A stretch of DNA of 64,000 nucleotides. It comes from Seminavis robusta (lineage: Eukaryota; Bacillariophyta; Bacillariophyceae; Naviculales; Naviculaceae). The DNA is taken from positions 16,256-80,255 of the forward strand of contig CAICTM010000290.1 in assembly GCA_903772945.1 (NCBI GenBank). Reading direction: 5' to 3'. The position numbers and the translations under genes were made by a program. Shown here piece after piece: positions 25,301 through 38,062 of the stretch. The number at the start of each line of letters is the position of its first letter. The first letter of the stretch is position 1. The notes under the pieces were generated by a model. That model saw only the letters and a list, made by a program, of their open reading frames with translations, made no database searches and was not told the origin of the DNA.

Positions 25301-27863
25301 TGACTGAAGGCGAAATGGCCAAGTTTGCAGGCTTGAGGACGTCTGGACGTACACCAGATCGAGCCGCCGCGGCGAGTTACGACGACGACGCAGCCACCCC
25401 GGGAGCTTCACCTCGACTTCGATTGACAGAAGACGAAATGGCAAAGTTTGGTGGGCTGAGGGCAGCGAGAACGCCGGATCGATCCGCCGAGTGCAGCCTC
25501 GACGACGGTGGCTTCCAGAGCACGGGAGACACTCTTGCGGGGGCGTACGATGGCACTGTCAACGAGGTGGTGGCAATGGAAAAAGCAAGACTTTTCGGTC
25601 AATCGTTCGATGATACCATTGGTAATCTTGCTCCTGAGAGCAACGAGGTCGCGGTCGCGCCGCGATCGTTTTATGAAGACGAACCACGTGATGCTGTGTC
25701 ACAGGATGATGCCCCCAAACATCAAACATCGTATGTTCAAGTTGTTCAACCAGCTGGTTTGAATGGAGGTGATTTGCTCGAGGTTGAGGCAGGAAAAGGC
25801 AACGTAAATCGCCTTTGGTGTATCTTGTTTGTCGTGGTGGTGATTGCTGTCATTATCGTGGCAGCTGTCTTGGGCGCGAAAGACTCCTCTGGAGAGACCA
25901 GCACCGAGGCCCCAACAGAGGCTCCAAAACAAACAGATCCGTCCTTTTTCTCCTTGTCGGAAACGTTTCCTAACTCGACGTTACTGCCGGTGACGGTCAA
26001 GGCTATCGAGTCGCAATCGGGCCGCTCACCCCAAGTGCAAGCTTTCCGATGGCTCACTGAGGATCCAAACCTCTCAGATTACGTTGAAGCCAAGAGGTTA
26101 CAAAGGTTCGCTTTGGCTACGTTTTTCTATTCCGTTAATGGAGAAGAACCCGGTGGACCCTTGGCCAACTGGTTGGTCTACGAGACGCATGAATGCGAGT
26201 GGTTCTCAAATGCTCCACAGGAATTCGAAGTGTGCAGAGGATTTGCCGCCGAGTTCGACGGCAGCTCGCCTTTTGCTCATTTTGACTACGTGTCATTGGT
26301 GCTTTCGGGAGCCTCCGACATCCAATATCAAGTAAAGGGTATGTTGGTTCCGGAGCTGGCTCTACTGACATCACTTCAAAGACTGGTAAGACTTGGAAGC
26401 CGTTTTTGCAGCTGCTCAGGTCCTCCATCCTCACAATTCTTCTCTCCTGCTACTCCCAGGATCTGGGGTTACAGAAGGTGAGGAGACAGTGTATCGGTTG
26501 GTGACGGCAATCTTGCCTCTTCATCCTCAACAGATCGCTCACAGTTTGTATCTTCCTTCCATAGCTCCGAGGTTCCATACCCAGTGAGCTTGGCTTGCTC
26601 TCGTCAACACTCCAGGATGTGATTCTGTATGACAACGCGCTGACGGGAACGGTTCCCTCTGTTCTTTTTGAGTATGTCCATAAATTGTGGATCAGCCACA
26701 ACGGGTTTTCACGATCCACTATCCCAACATCAGTGGGACTAAACACCAATCTGAGGTCTGCGTTCCTCATTAGTTGCAGTTTGACGGGGGGCATCCCAGC
26801 GGAAATCTTTCAATCAAAAGCAAGCCTGAGCATGTTATATCTGCAACAAAATCAGCTGGAAAGCAGCCTTCCGACAGAGATCGGGATGGCGACATCGTTG
26901 TCAGAGTTTCGCTTGATGGAAAACCGGGTCACAGGGCAGGTTAGTGGAGAAACGACACACATCACGGCCCCTGCCTTCATCTGCTTGATGCTTCCGTCGT
27001 GCTCACCCTTTGTTTCATTCTAGATTCCAAGTGAGATCGGCATGCTGTCGCGTATGACCAGGTTCGGGCTTGCCCTCAATAGATTGACTGGCCAAATTCC
27101 TAGCGAACTTGGTAACATGGAGCAGCTGAGGATTTTGAATATCGGCGGGAATCGGCTAAGGGGTACACTGGTCTCGGAACTTGCTAAGCTTCGTCAGTTG
27201 CGTGAGTTGAAGCTTTCTTGGCCAACTGTCGCAGCTGATTTTCGCAACCGAAACTTAGAAGGGACGATTCCAGTTGAGTACTTTGTAACCAGAGAGTCAG
27301 AGGTGAACGACACAGGCGGACTGCGTCGCCTACAATCAAACGACACAGAGCCGCCGATTTCCGATGCAACCGGCAACGCAAGCCAAGTTATCGAACCAAC
27401 CTTTCCTCACCTTGGGAGTTTTTGGCTATCTGATACGAAGATAACTGGAACGTTTCCTTCCGAACTTGCCTTTCTCCTGAAGTTGACGTCAATTCGGATG
27501 GCCGAGAATCGACAAATGACGCCAGTGTTTCTACCGACAGAGTTGGGTCTGTTGGCCGGTTTAGACGAGTTGGACTTGGCGGAGATTAACCTTCAATCCA
27601 CCATACCGAGTGAGCTAGGAAGACTAGCGCAGCTGACTACGTTGAAACTACAGAACAACGAGCTGACGGGAAAAATTCCCGAGGAGCTCTCAGCACTTAC
27701 GAATTTGGAGTGGTTCCAAGTCGATGGGAATGTGGATCTCACAGGCTCGGTGCCCCAGAATCTTTGCGGGGTCGAAATACGAGGAATTGGTTGTGCCGGT
27801 GACACCGTTCGAGACGGCGGGGAAACATTTCTCTGCGGTTGCGAGTGCCCTCCCTGTGCATAG
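22342..27863 (+). CDS. LRR-B: single-pass LRR receptor-like protein with a very long repeat-rich cytoplasmic region
   Basis: Exons 22342-26385, 26460-26477 (an 18-base microexon), 26565-26939 and 27024-27863; all joins are phase 0 and give about 1,758 residues, ending TAG. The first about 1,155 residues are cytoplasmic and carry three repeat types. Four copies of a roughly 63-residue unit contain RHDDYQAAKRESVVDS (22,590-23,220). About five RRTxSGDGMEP/MQDGS units follow (23,560-24,100). Then come eight DxRVKAGLRNSRxS units (24,200-25,190) and two MAKFxGLR units. The helix LWCILFVVVVIAVIIVAAV (about 25,815-25,875) follows. Outside are a cap (RFALATFFYSVNG, ECEW) and about ten plant-type LRRs, with a Cys-rich end CGCECPPC. 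The spliced LRR text TSLQRL-DLGLQK-LRGSIPSELG supports the microexon. There is no kinase domain. The many RxS sites suggest regulation by phosphorylation (inferred). Confidence 0.9.
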
Positions 27864-28321
27864 TTTTGAGGAGCGACCCCTTCGGGCTCGCTCGATCCGC
27901 GAAACGAAGCGCCGTTGGTCGAGTTGCCAGAGAAGGTACTGCCAACCAGGACATCAACCTCTTCGTTGCTCGAGCCGAAACTACGAGGCCCCGTGCTGTA
28001 CGTTCTGCGTTTTCTGAGTTGATTCCCCTGGCATCAAGCACTTCTTTCCGGCCAGTAGCAACTGGGAGTAGACGATGCCACGACGGCATATTGGCATCGA
28101 TCTGGTACCAATGATCCCGAGACGGCAAAGATCTGCCAGTGGTGTGATTGATTCGCTGCAGCTACTGGTTAGACCTGAGCTACTGGTTGGACCTGAAGTA
28201 AACATCATGTTTTTGAACTAACAGTTGAATGAAAAAATCTATATAAACAAAAAGCCAATGCACAGAAAGTTCATTCTGTGCAAGTGCAAATTGGAACTCC
28301 CCCTCTCTAGCTAGAGGATGG
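27864..28321. other. Convergent intergenic region between LRR-B and LRR-C
   Basis: The two genes end toward each other here, so the stretch holds both 3' UTRs. A short tandem repeat (CTACTGGTTAGACCTGAG then CTACTGGTTGGACCTGAA) lies at about 28,160-28,197. CTCTAGCTAGAGG, a palindrome, lies near 28,306, just past the LRR-C stop. Confidence 0.5.
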
Positions 28322-30355
28322 CTACTGTTCTAAGCATATTCCAGTCCCAGCATCACAGCACACGCTGCAGCATCGTTGAGGACACGATACAAGTGGCTCT
28401 CCAGTAATGGTTGAACCATCACTTGCTGTATCGGTGGTGGGTGCACAGTCTGCAACAACATCAAATCCCCGTGGATTGTTTAAGTTTTCAAAGCAAATGC
28501 CATCTGGAATACTCCCTCTGAGTTCAGGATTTCCATTGGTTGTAAAGTGTTTCAGTTTGGTCAAGGCTCCAAGCTCCTCTGGTATGCTTCCCTCAAAGTT
28601 GTTGTTTGCCAGCTTCAAAGCCCAGAGGCGCTCGAGCAATCCCATGTTGGAGCTCAGCGTTCCGGACAAGCTGCAACTTTCTAGATCGAGACTAATCAAC
28701 TTTGGGCAACCTAGGAAAATCTCTTCTGGTATACCACCCTCAACACCTGTGCCACTCAGCGATAGTTCCGACAGAGAAGAAACAAGACCAAGCTCTGATG
28801 GGATTGTTCCTGTCAAGCCATGATTGCCGAGAAGCCAGACCATAGAAGTCAGTTTGAGAGCATCTTCATCTTCCCCTTCTGCGGCTTGCACACCAGGTAA
28901 TAGACCAATTTCCGTGGGAATAGTGCCGGTAATCTATAAAAGTGTGAAACCGATAACATTATTGAGGCCTGTCTGTGAAGAAATCACGTTGCAACGCAGC
29001 ACTCCGCAACGACCTACCTGATTGTGACCCAAGGAAACGAACCTAAGATTCGTCTTGGCAGAAAATAGTTCCGGAGGAATGGTCCCAGTAATTTGATTTC
29101 TAGAGAGGGAAAACTGGTATCCTGACGAATACGATTGTTTGTTTGGTTGTTAGAGGTACTACTTCCCAGAACCAACCAAACCACGCACACACAATAGAAG
29201 ACTTTGATTTACCTTGAAAAAGGCCAACTTCAGTTGGGATTGTTCCTGTAAATTTGTTGGAATACAGATTGATTCGCTGCAGCGATGGTAAAGAATAGAG
29301 CCCAGAGGGGATCGTCCCCGTCAGCATGCCCTCATCAAGCGACAACGACTCTAAAGAAGTGAGTTGCAAAAGAGTAGAAGGTATGGTACCAGTCAAATTC
29401 TGTTTGCGCAGTCGAATCGTTTCCAGGTTGGGCAGCAACCCTAGTTCACTTGGAATAGGACCACTGAGACCATTACCAACTGTGAAAGATGACAAAGAAG
29501 TAGAGTCTTGTCAGCTAACACGCAGCAACAGCCCTTCCGCGAGTCCTCCACTCCAAGGAAACAGTCTTGCGTGCACGAACCCAACTTACACATGTCCACT
29601 CCGGTAATGTTCTCTGTCTCGCCCTGGCAACTATTTCCAGCCCATTCGCATTCGGAAATATCAGATAGCCATGGCTCTCCTCGCACTTCATGTTGCTGCA
29701 GAATCTTATAGTAGCAGAAGTCTCGTCCACCAGCGCCACAATAATTCCAAGGGCTCTTTTGTGAGGTACTAAAGTAGAAGACTGCCAAAATAAAACGTTG
29801 GAGTAGATGGTTGGAATCCGGAGCCAATTGTTGAGGATCCTCCTGAATGATCCAATCGAGTGCTGTTTGATGCGGTTCCGTGTTGTCTGTGGAAGAACCA
29901 CCAAAGTAGATTGGACCAAACGTTTTCTCCAACTGGGCTTTGATTTCCATGCCTTCCATGTCTCTGGGACTGGGTCCATCCATAGAGGACCCCTGACTGC
30001 TACTGCAGTTGCCACTGCCACAGACTCCTGCCAGGATGACTCCAATCACGACAAGCAAGGCAACGATGATATAAATGAGCGGCAACTTGCTGCTGCCAGA
30101 ACCTCCCGTTGCCTTGGACTGCTGTTCCACAGGGACGGCATACTGCTCCAGTGGCGTGTTCACTACTCGATCTTCTACAAGTCTGGCATTTGGCATTTCA
30201 AGATCAATCTCCAACGGCTGAAGGGGATCGGTGCTGTTGGTGCTTTCGTTATTGGGGTCACACCCACCCATGTGCTGAATCCCCGGGGTCGTTGCGGGAG
30301 GCTGGAGAGGAGCATCCTTCTCCATAATCCCATCGGGACGAAACTGGTCTTCCAT
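28322..30355 (-). CDS. LRR-C: single-pass LRR receptor-like protein
   Basis: On the minus strand, exons 30355-29590, 29479-29213, 29121-29018 and 28933-28322 join in consistent phases (1, 1, 0) to give about 582 residues. The introns are GTAAGT...CACAG, GTAAAT...GTCAG and GTAGGT...TATAG. The N-terminal about 90 residues are cytoplasmic, acidic and proline-rich, without the KxGLR repeats of LRR-A and LRR-B. The helix LPLIYIIVALLVVIGVILAG spans about residues 91-112. Outside is the family cap (ALDWIIQED, RFILAVFYFSTS, ECEWAGNSC), then about nine LRRs (LTGTIPSxL) and a Cys-rich tail, CPQRCCSVCC. The cap plus LRR layout matches LRR-A and LRR-B. It lies head-on to LRR-B and in tandem with modular protein 3. 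No kinase domain. Confidence 0.88.
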
Positions 30356-31590
30356 GGTTGCTTATTACTAGCTAGCTACTAGAGTAGTGATTGTCTCTAT
30401 TGGATTCTGCTGGTAATGATCAAAGAAGCTGATCCGGTAGAGGCAAGCTTCGAGGACGAAAGGAGTGGAAATAGACTGGTCTAATAGAAGCTCTTGGTTT
30501 GTTTCTTTTCTTTGCGGTGTTGAACCTGTTTGCGGTGTTCAGTGTGGCGTGTGGCTGCTGTTGGCTTGTACTGTGGGTCTTGCTGACCACGTGTAAGAAG
30601 TCCCAGAGCTTCCGAAGGAAGCAACAGGAACACGAAAGAGATACACTCCTACCTCATCAATAAGGAATTGGATAACTCTATTCTGTGGTGTACTCGGGGC
30701 AGCCCAATCTCTGTATCTTTCAATTCATAGCTTGTGGCCAAGCCACTACCGGTAGCAGCTATTGTTACACACCCTACCATACTAATAACCACGCCCTCAG
30801 ACAGTGAGGAGCCACTAACTACCAAAGCCCAAGAAGGCAAAGGTGCAAAACCTTGAGATGTAGAGGCAGGAGGCACCCGGAGATGAGGAGGACTTGGATG
30901 GACATGCAGATTGTGATATGGAAGATAGCTAGCTAGCGGCCCTCATTCTCCACATAGTAGTAGTATCAGCTTAGGATTTGACACCTTGGTACTCATACTG
31001 GTTTGGGAAATCTGAGTGTCTAGCTACTATCATAGTACAGCTGTACTAGTAGCTTGGTTATCTTTTTATAAATACACCAATGTATCTTAAGTATGAGTGA
31101 GCCGTGTACAACTCTGAAGAAGCCCATTCGTGTGCGTACTTGCGAACGTGCTTTTGTGGCTTATGCTTCAAGAATAAATTGAAATCGGCAACTGAGATCT
31201 ACGGTACTGAGACTACTACGTATGTCATAATATCACTTAACGGTACGTGCTCAATTACCTCCAGAAACACGAAACCACTTACCGATGGCCGCTAGCTAGT
31301 GAAGTTGACTTTTTGTTCCAAGTTGCGAAAGTCGCGCACTGCGACTTTTACAGCGACTATTTTACAACGACTATCGCGACTTATTATTAAACGCGACTTT
31401 CCAGTGTTATTCGCTCTTGCATTACGCGACTTTACTATGACTATTTTACGGCGACTAACGCGACTTAAGCGCGACTATCGCAACTTTGAAGCAATTGGCG
31501 ATTCCATTCTCAACATTGCCGAACCTGGTGCCTTCCCGTTGGTTGCTTCGAGTCAATTCGAGTTGTCGGCAATGGTAACGGTAACCCAAA
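30356..31590. other. Intergenic region with a GCGACT hexamer cluster
   Basis: It holds the promoter side of LRR-C (CTAGCTAGCTACTAG directly upstream, near 30,370) and the 3' flank of modular protein 3. Between about 31,330 and 31,480 the word CGACT occurs nine times, mostly as GCGACT or CGCGACTT, plus one inverted AAGTCGCG. No gene was seen. Confidence 0.55.
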
Positions 31591-34500
31591 CTAGTTCGGA
31601 CTGGGAGCTTGGCTTGGAGCCTTGCTGGGAATCAAGCTGGGAATCAAGCTGGGAATTTGACTTGGAGTCTCACTGGGATTGCCAGTTGGGGATTTACTTG
31701 GGGCAGAACTGGGTATGGTACTGGGTCTATGACTTGGTCCTCCAGAAGGAACATTGCTTGGAGCCTTGCTGGGAATCAAGCTGGGAATTTGACTTGGAGA
31801 TCCACTGGGATTGCCAGTTGGGGACTTACTTGGGGCGGAACTGGGTATGGTACTGGGTCTATGACTTGGTCTTCCAGTTGGCATTTTACTTGGTACTGAG
31901 CTGGGGAAAATGCTAGGGATGGAACTGGGGATACTGCTTGGTAACTGGCTGTTTGTGGGAGAACTGCTAGGGATGGAACTGGGGATACTGCTTGGTAACT
32001 GGCTGTTTGTGGGATTGATGCTTGGTGCCATACTCGGAGATTCGCTGGGAATTGGGCAGGCAAGGCACACTGGAGACCATGTTACTCCATCGGACTGCAA
32101 GGTTGGGTCTGACCAAGAACACTTACTGAAAATAAAGGTATCTCTCCAACCTGACCCCTTGCCGCCCCAAGCACACAAATTTTGCTGAAATGATATTGCC
32201 CAAAGAAAGGTTTGATACATGTTAGTGACTTTTGACACATCCCAACCAGAGATATCTTGGTTGAAAAGACTTCCATAGCGCACAAATCCCTCCATGTTGC
32301 TGACATTTGAGACATCCCAATTTGTGATGGGAGCATTGAACTCGGAAGCTAGTGCAAACATGATGCCCATGTCTGTGACTTTTGAAACGTCCCATCCAGA
32401 GATATCTTTGTTGAATTCATAGTTTCTTCTGAACATAGAATTCATGTTGCTCACATTGGATACATCCCAGTTTGTAATTGGGGCGTTGAAGTCACTACAG
32501 GAGTCAAACATTCCTTCCATAGAGGTGACTTTCGACACATCCCATCCACTGATGTCTTGATCAAACATACTTGCACCTTTGAACATGAAGGCCATGGTTA
32601 CCGCCTGACTTGTGTCCCAGCCAGTAATGTCAGCATTGAAGGTTGAACGTGAATCAAACAGATTGCTGAAGTCTGTTACCCTGGAAACATCCCAAGTGGA
32701 GATGTCCCCATACTCAGATGTCCCTGTGCTTATCCAATCATCTATTGCATCCGAAAGATCGCCTCTGATGTCAATTGAAGCCGGCGTGGGAACCAGGCTT
32801 GGAATAGGGGTGGGAGAGGGGGTAGGAACTGGGGTTGGAACAGGCGTGGGAGACGGGTGGGAGCTGGGGTTGGTACAGAGTTTGGTACAGGGGTGGGAGA
32901 TGGAGTTGGAGAAGGGGTGGGAACATGGGTTGGAGCTGGGGTGGGAACATGGGTTGGAGCTGGGGTGGGAGACAGAGTTGGAGATGGGGTACTTGGAGCA
33001 GCACTTGGCAATTTGCTGGCAGTGGGGCTGATGCTGAGCAGGCTGCTGGGTTGTGCACTTGCTGAAGGGGATCGCTTGGAATTTGACCTGGAGAGCTGCT
33101 TGGCAGAGCACCGGGGACAGTGCTCGGTAGCTGGCTTGTGGTTGGTGCAAAGGCGGGGGGGAGACCACTGGGATTTGGACTCACAGTCGGGGATTCACTT
33201 GGGACAGGACTGGGTTTGGTGCTAGGTCTATGACTCGGTCCTCCAGTTGGTGTTTCACTTGCTGCTGAGCTGGGGAAAATGCTAGGGATGGAACTGGGGA
33301 TGCTGCTTGGTAACTGGCTGTTTGTGGGAGAACTGCTAGGAAAGGAGCTTGGAGCAGAGCTTGGTAACTGACTGGTAGTGGGACTGAAACTTGGAGCTTG
33401 ACTTGGAGATTGACTTGGTGAGGAAGTGGGCGTGCTAGTGGGATCATTGCTTGGTTGGGAGCTTGATGTAGGTGAGGATGTGGGTTTGCTAGTGGGATCA
33501 TTGCTTGGTTGGGAGCTTGATGTAGGCAATGCACTTGGAAAAGCACTAGGAGCTGTACTTGGTACTTCACTCCCGCTTGGGGGTGCACTTGGAGCTGTGC
33601 TTGGTGCTTGACTGCCAACACTGGGTTGCAATGTTGGGGTCTGGCTAGGATCAGAGGATGGCAGTTGGGAAGGGAGCGTGAGGCTAGGACTAGAACTGGG
33701 CAGGGTGCTGGGCTGGGTGCTGGGCACAAGTGATGGGACTGGGCTAGGGTCGGTGGAGGGTGAAAGGGAAGGGATAACACTTGGGGACCTGGAAGGATTA
33801 TTGGAAGGCGTTATACTTGGAGAGGATGATGGGCTAAGTGAAGAGCTTTGAATCAATGCCCCTATATTGGCATTCTGGAGGATGGCATTGAATGCATCAG
33901 ACAGAGGCCCGACAAAATCAGTGCTGTAGAATGCAGCCAGGGATACTAGGTCAGCACTTGCCAGGAACACCAAATCCTCACTCGCAGCTGTTCCCTGGAG
34001 GCGACGTCGTTGTGAAGTCCTGCTTTGGACAGTGACAGCCAGCACTTCCACTGAACATGTGGATTCGACTGACTGTGACGCGTTCAAGAAGGCATCAGCA
34101 AAGTAGACATTATCTTTGGCAGTACTGTCTCCTGAAAGCGTTACTATCATCGTGACATCCATGTTTTGAAGTGGATCAGTGCATGTTGGCATGGCAGTGG
34201 GAGAGGAGGATGGGAGGCCTGTGGGCTTTTGGGATGGATCGAATGATGGCTGGCCAGTGGGGATGGTTGTTGGTTGGAGGGAGGGCATGGGTGTAGGCAA
34301 CTGGCTGGGCTGGCCGGTTGGAACAGCTGTTGGTTCAACAGTTGGTTCAACAGTTGGTTCTTCTGTTGGCGCTGGAGTCGGCTCATCTGTTGGTTCTGGG
34401 GTTGGTTCTGGGGTTGGTTCCTCTGTTGGTGTTGATGTTGGGAGAGGTGTATTTGGGACTGCTGTGACATTGACACTAACCCTGGCCACGGCCACGTTGG

Positions 34501-37500
34501 GTGTTGGCCCCAATGTGGCATTATGTCGTGGAGTTACAGTTATCATTGACTCAGGGACCGATGTGGGTGGAGAAACCACAGAGGTCGCTGGAGTGGTTGC
34601 GTTGATGGGATCTTCCAGGACCTCCGCATTCATAATCTCAGGAATGACAACAATGGGCAATGGAGCAGCCACAGACGGTGCTGGAGTGGTTGCGCTAAAG
34701 GGATCTTCTAGAACCTCCTCAATCTCAGGAATTACAATAATGGGCAATGGACCAGCTGTATCCCCTTGTGCTTCGACAAGTGCCATGTTGTACTCTGTGA
34801 GGAAGACCACAGATCTGCTAGTGTTCTGCTGTTCCCCTGGATCTTTCCCAATTGGACACAAACACACGTCAAGAGCCTGCTGAAGGTGTCTGCCCCCCCT
34901 TGACGGAACACGAAATTGCAAGAAAGGATCACGGGCTTTAAGAAGAGGGATTTCATCTTCTTGCATAAGAGAACGGCGGAATGTAGCTTCGAACAATGAG
35001 AAGCTCCCCGTGTCAGTAACAGGGCAGTTTCTGCATCTTCCAGTAACCTCAAAGAGTACTCTTCCTTTGTTTCTAGTCGTGTTGGATGAATCTGTGGAAT
35101 TTCCGAGATCTGTTTCATTACCACTCTGCAATCTTCGGCCTGATACTTTGTCGGAGACCACCAGACCCACCTTGGATACAACCCGAAAGAACTCATCACA
35201 TGCCTCAAATGACACGCTGTTGTAGGTTTCCTCAAACACTTTCTCCAATATCTCAATGGTGCTGTTCGGAAGTGTTGAAGGATCTACGCCAATCTCAGCA
35301 TATACAAAGGACCTGAATTGCACTATTTCTCCATCACAGAGGACTGGTTGTCCTTCCACGACATTTCCAGCCATGCTCTGCACTGATTCTGCTTCGCCAT
35401 CATCCTCCAGGTCTTCGATTTCATGATTGAATGCCACCTCAAAGTTTTCTGTTGTGGGTCCTGAACCAATCTGCGGCTCTTCCCCAACAGGGCAAATACA
35501 AGAATCACTGGTGCCAACTTGTTGTTGCTGCTGCTGAAGTTCCCTGAACAACTCTGTGTTAATTGACGATGATATCCTTGCAATCAGGTTTCTTCGCCGT
35601 CGGAAAGCATCATCAAAGAGGTGGAATGTGCCAGTGTCTGTGACTGGACAGTCTCTGCATGTACCTGTGACGGAGAATAAAATGGGAACGATATCTTGTC
35701 GAACTCGTTGGGGTGCTGCTGTCCCTGTAGAATTCATGGTGCTGTTGGTGCTATTGAAGCGACCAGAGCTGTTTGTTATGATAGCCTGTTGTAGATCTCT
35801 TTCTAGCAAGACATCCTCCAATCTTCGGGCAGCTCCCACAAGATCAATCGCTACAGTGTCGGATGTTGGGATGACCTGCAGTTCCACTTTTGCTACGCTC
35901 CTGAAATGGCCATCACATGTCACATAAGCAAGCCTGTTGTAGGCATCTTGGAAACTCCGCTCAAGGGACCTGGCCTCTTCAATGGTGAAAGAAGTAATAT
36001 TGACGCGGAGGTCCGAGAACACTGCCGATTTGAAGCTCAGCAAACTAGTTCCACAGTTCACTTTTTGTCCTTCTTCAACATTCTCTGCCACTTCCACAGC
36101 TTCCACTACCCCGGCTTCTTGTAACTCCTCCAGTTCCATGTTGTAGGAGTCAAGAAAGTCAGTCTGCGAGAGGGTGGGAGCTTCCTCTGCCTCCTCCGTT
36201 ATCTCTTCAGTTTCGGTGGGACAAATACAGATATCGCTCTGTTGCAGCCACTGGTTGCCCTGCATGATGCTGTCAAACTCCAGCAACGACTGCTTTCCCT
36301 TGATTCTAGCAGCCAAATCCCTTTTTTGGCTTTTGCTCCCTCCAAAACGATATGGTGATCGAATTTGGCCCCAGTCATCAAGCAAGGCTCTTGCCTTCCC
36401 GCGAAATGCATCATCAAAGAGGTTGAAGCTACCAGTATTGGTAACAGGACAATTTCGGCATTGGCCAGTCACAGTAAAGGCGGCATTCCCCACCTCAGAC
36501 CGAATATCTGTGGGAGCTAGGGACGGTGCTGATGATGGACTGGTGGTGGCTGTAGTCATGTTTATGATAAGAGTCCCATTCGACCCCAGCTGCTGCGGCT
36601 TTCGGTCCTCAAATGTCAGGTCCAAGGTGGCACTGACCACCGTTCGGAAGTGGGGGTCACAGGAAAGGAAACTCAATTGATTATAGGTTCGAACAAAGGC
36701 ATCCTCGAGTGCTGTGACTTCCCTTGCAGACGGCACCGCGTTGTTGGCCACGTTGACACTAACATAGGCAAAGGATGTAAAGCTCAGTTTTTCTTCCGAG
36801 CAGGGAATGATTTGTAACTCGGTGATGGTTTGTACCGTCAGTGGGACACTCCAGGGAGCGGTAACGTTCCTCCATGCGCCATTCAATATGGGAAGAAACT
36901 CCTTGAGCGAGAGACGGTTGGAATTGGGTGTCACTCCCGTGGGACACACACAGGAGGAAGAGGAGGATGATAGTTGCTTGTTGGCTGCCACTGGACTCGC
37001 CGTCGCAGCGATACTGTCCTCGGCGGCAAGAGTGCTGTTGCTGCTACTGTTGGTGGATGCCAAAGAACTACTAAAGCTTGCTGCAAAGTGGCTCGGAAAG
37101 AGAGGCTCGGAGGAGGTGGTACAGTTGTAGCATTCGGCCGACACAGTCAGGGTCAAGATGGATCCGCTCCCCACGACCATGTCGTCTTGAATGCTTTCCA
37201 TGGTGATGGATTGAATGGTTCGAAAATGAGGAATATCACAGGATTGAAAGCTCTGTTCATTGTAGGTATCTCGGAATGCGTCGAGTAGGTCATTGACCAG
37301 TTCTTCTTCGTCGTCCAGAATCCAGGACAAGTCTTCTTCCACAATGGTCAGTATGAAATTCCGAGACAACTCGGTGATTCCCGACCGATGGCATTCGTAT
37401 TCATCCACCGCCACGAGCTGTTTGCTCGAGGCACTGCCTACCGGAGTCACCAGGAAAACTAGCAGTAGTAGCAGGAGAGTGGGGATTGTCATCAGGAACG

Positions 37501-38062
37501 ACGCCTTGTCACTCCATCTTCTTGGTAGACGCATTATGCTGCTGTGCCTTGGTGAACTTTTAGATACCATGGCTGGGAATCTTCTTGGGGGCAGGTCGGC
37601 TGCAGAGAAAGAGAGATCAGAAAGACAGAGAATATGTCAGGTTGGCCATCCCTAAACTTCTTTAGAAATACAAAATTGGTCCGCTTCATGGAGGCTGTGC
37701 CGGAAGCCTTTGGGCGTGTCCAAACGCCTACCTTCTTCAACGAGTGGTGGGAACGTCCTTATAGTTTGGCCCAGCAAAATCCTGTTCAGGGGCCACTTCA
37801 ATTCCTGCTGTTTTCGCTCTGACCTAATCTTGTTCTGAGGAGTATCTTCTTCGCCAACAGGGTTGGCGGAAGCGACATCCTCTGCTGCATAAAGGAGAGT
37901 TTTGGGATGCTCCTCGACCCCCTTGTCGTCGAGACGGGAGCTTTTCATGCGTTGATCTTGCTGTTGGCGGTAGTGCTTCATGGTACCAAGGAGATTCCGA
38001 GGTTCTAGTTCCCATCCGCTATTCTCCATCATAGACATGTTGTTGTTGTTGCTGCTACTCAT
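31591..38062 (-). CDS. Modular protein 3: six-cysteine modules, linker, Ser/Pro stalk and central DUF285 array (two frameshifts)
   Basis: Exon 1 is 38062-37732 (ATG at 38062), intron 37731-37600, exon 2 37599-31591. The exon 1 text NLLGTMKH and the splice site match modular protein 1. The hydrophobic segment (about 37,500-37,430, [17 protein letters not shown]) sits about 145 residues from the start, which favours a type II signal anchor over a cleaved peptide (inferred). Four six-cysteine modules (37,400-34,850) follow, then a Thr/Pro/Glu linker, the 100-residue domain with RRRLQG, and a Ser/Pro stalk. About six DUF285 repeats (32,770-32,190; WDVSKVTDM) come next, then a second Ser/Pro stretch to the stop. 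The frame is lost twice, near 33,070 and 32,857, each looking like one missing base. Restoring two bases makes the length divisible by three (about 2,113 residues). Decay or sequencing error are both possible. Confidence 0.82.
33050..33840 (-). repeat. Ser/Pro stalk of modular protein 3 (first part)
   Basis: Repeats of the [15 protein letters not shown] and PSSAPSxxPSSSPTN type are read on the minus strand. They match the start of the modular protein 1 stalk almost word for word (SPSSSPSxTPSNNPS), then diverge. The second stalk segment after the DUF285 array lies at about 31,591-32,080 and has two near-identical blocks (31,600-31,730 and 31,735-31,870). Confidence 0.8.
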
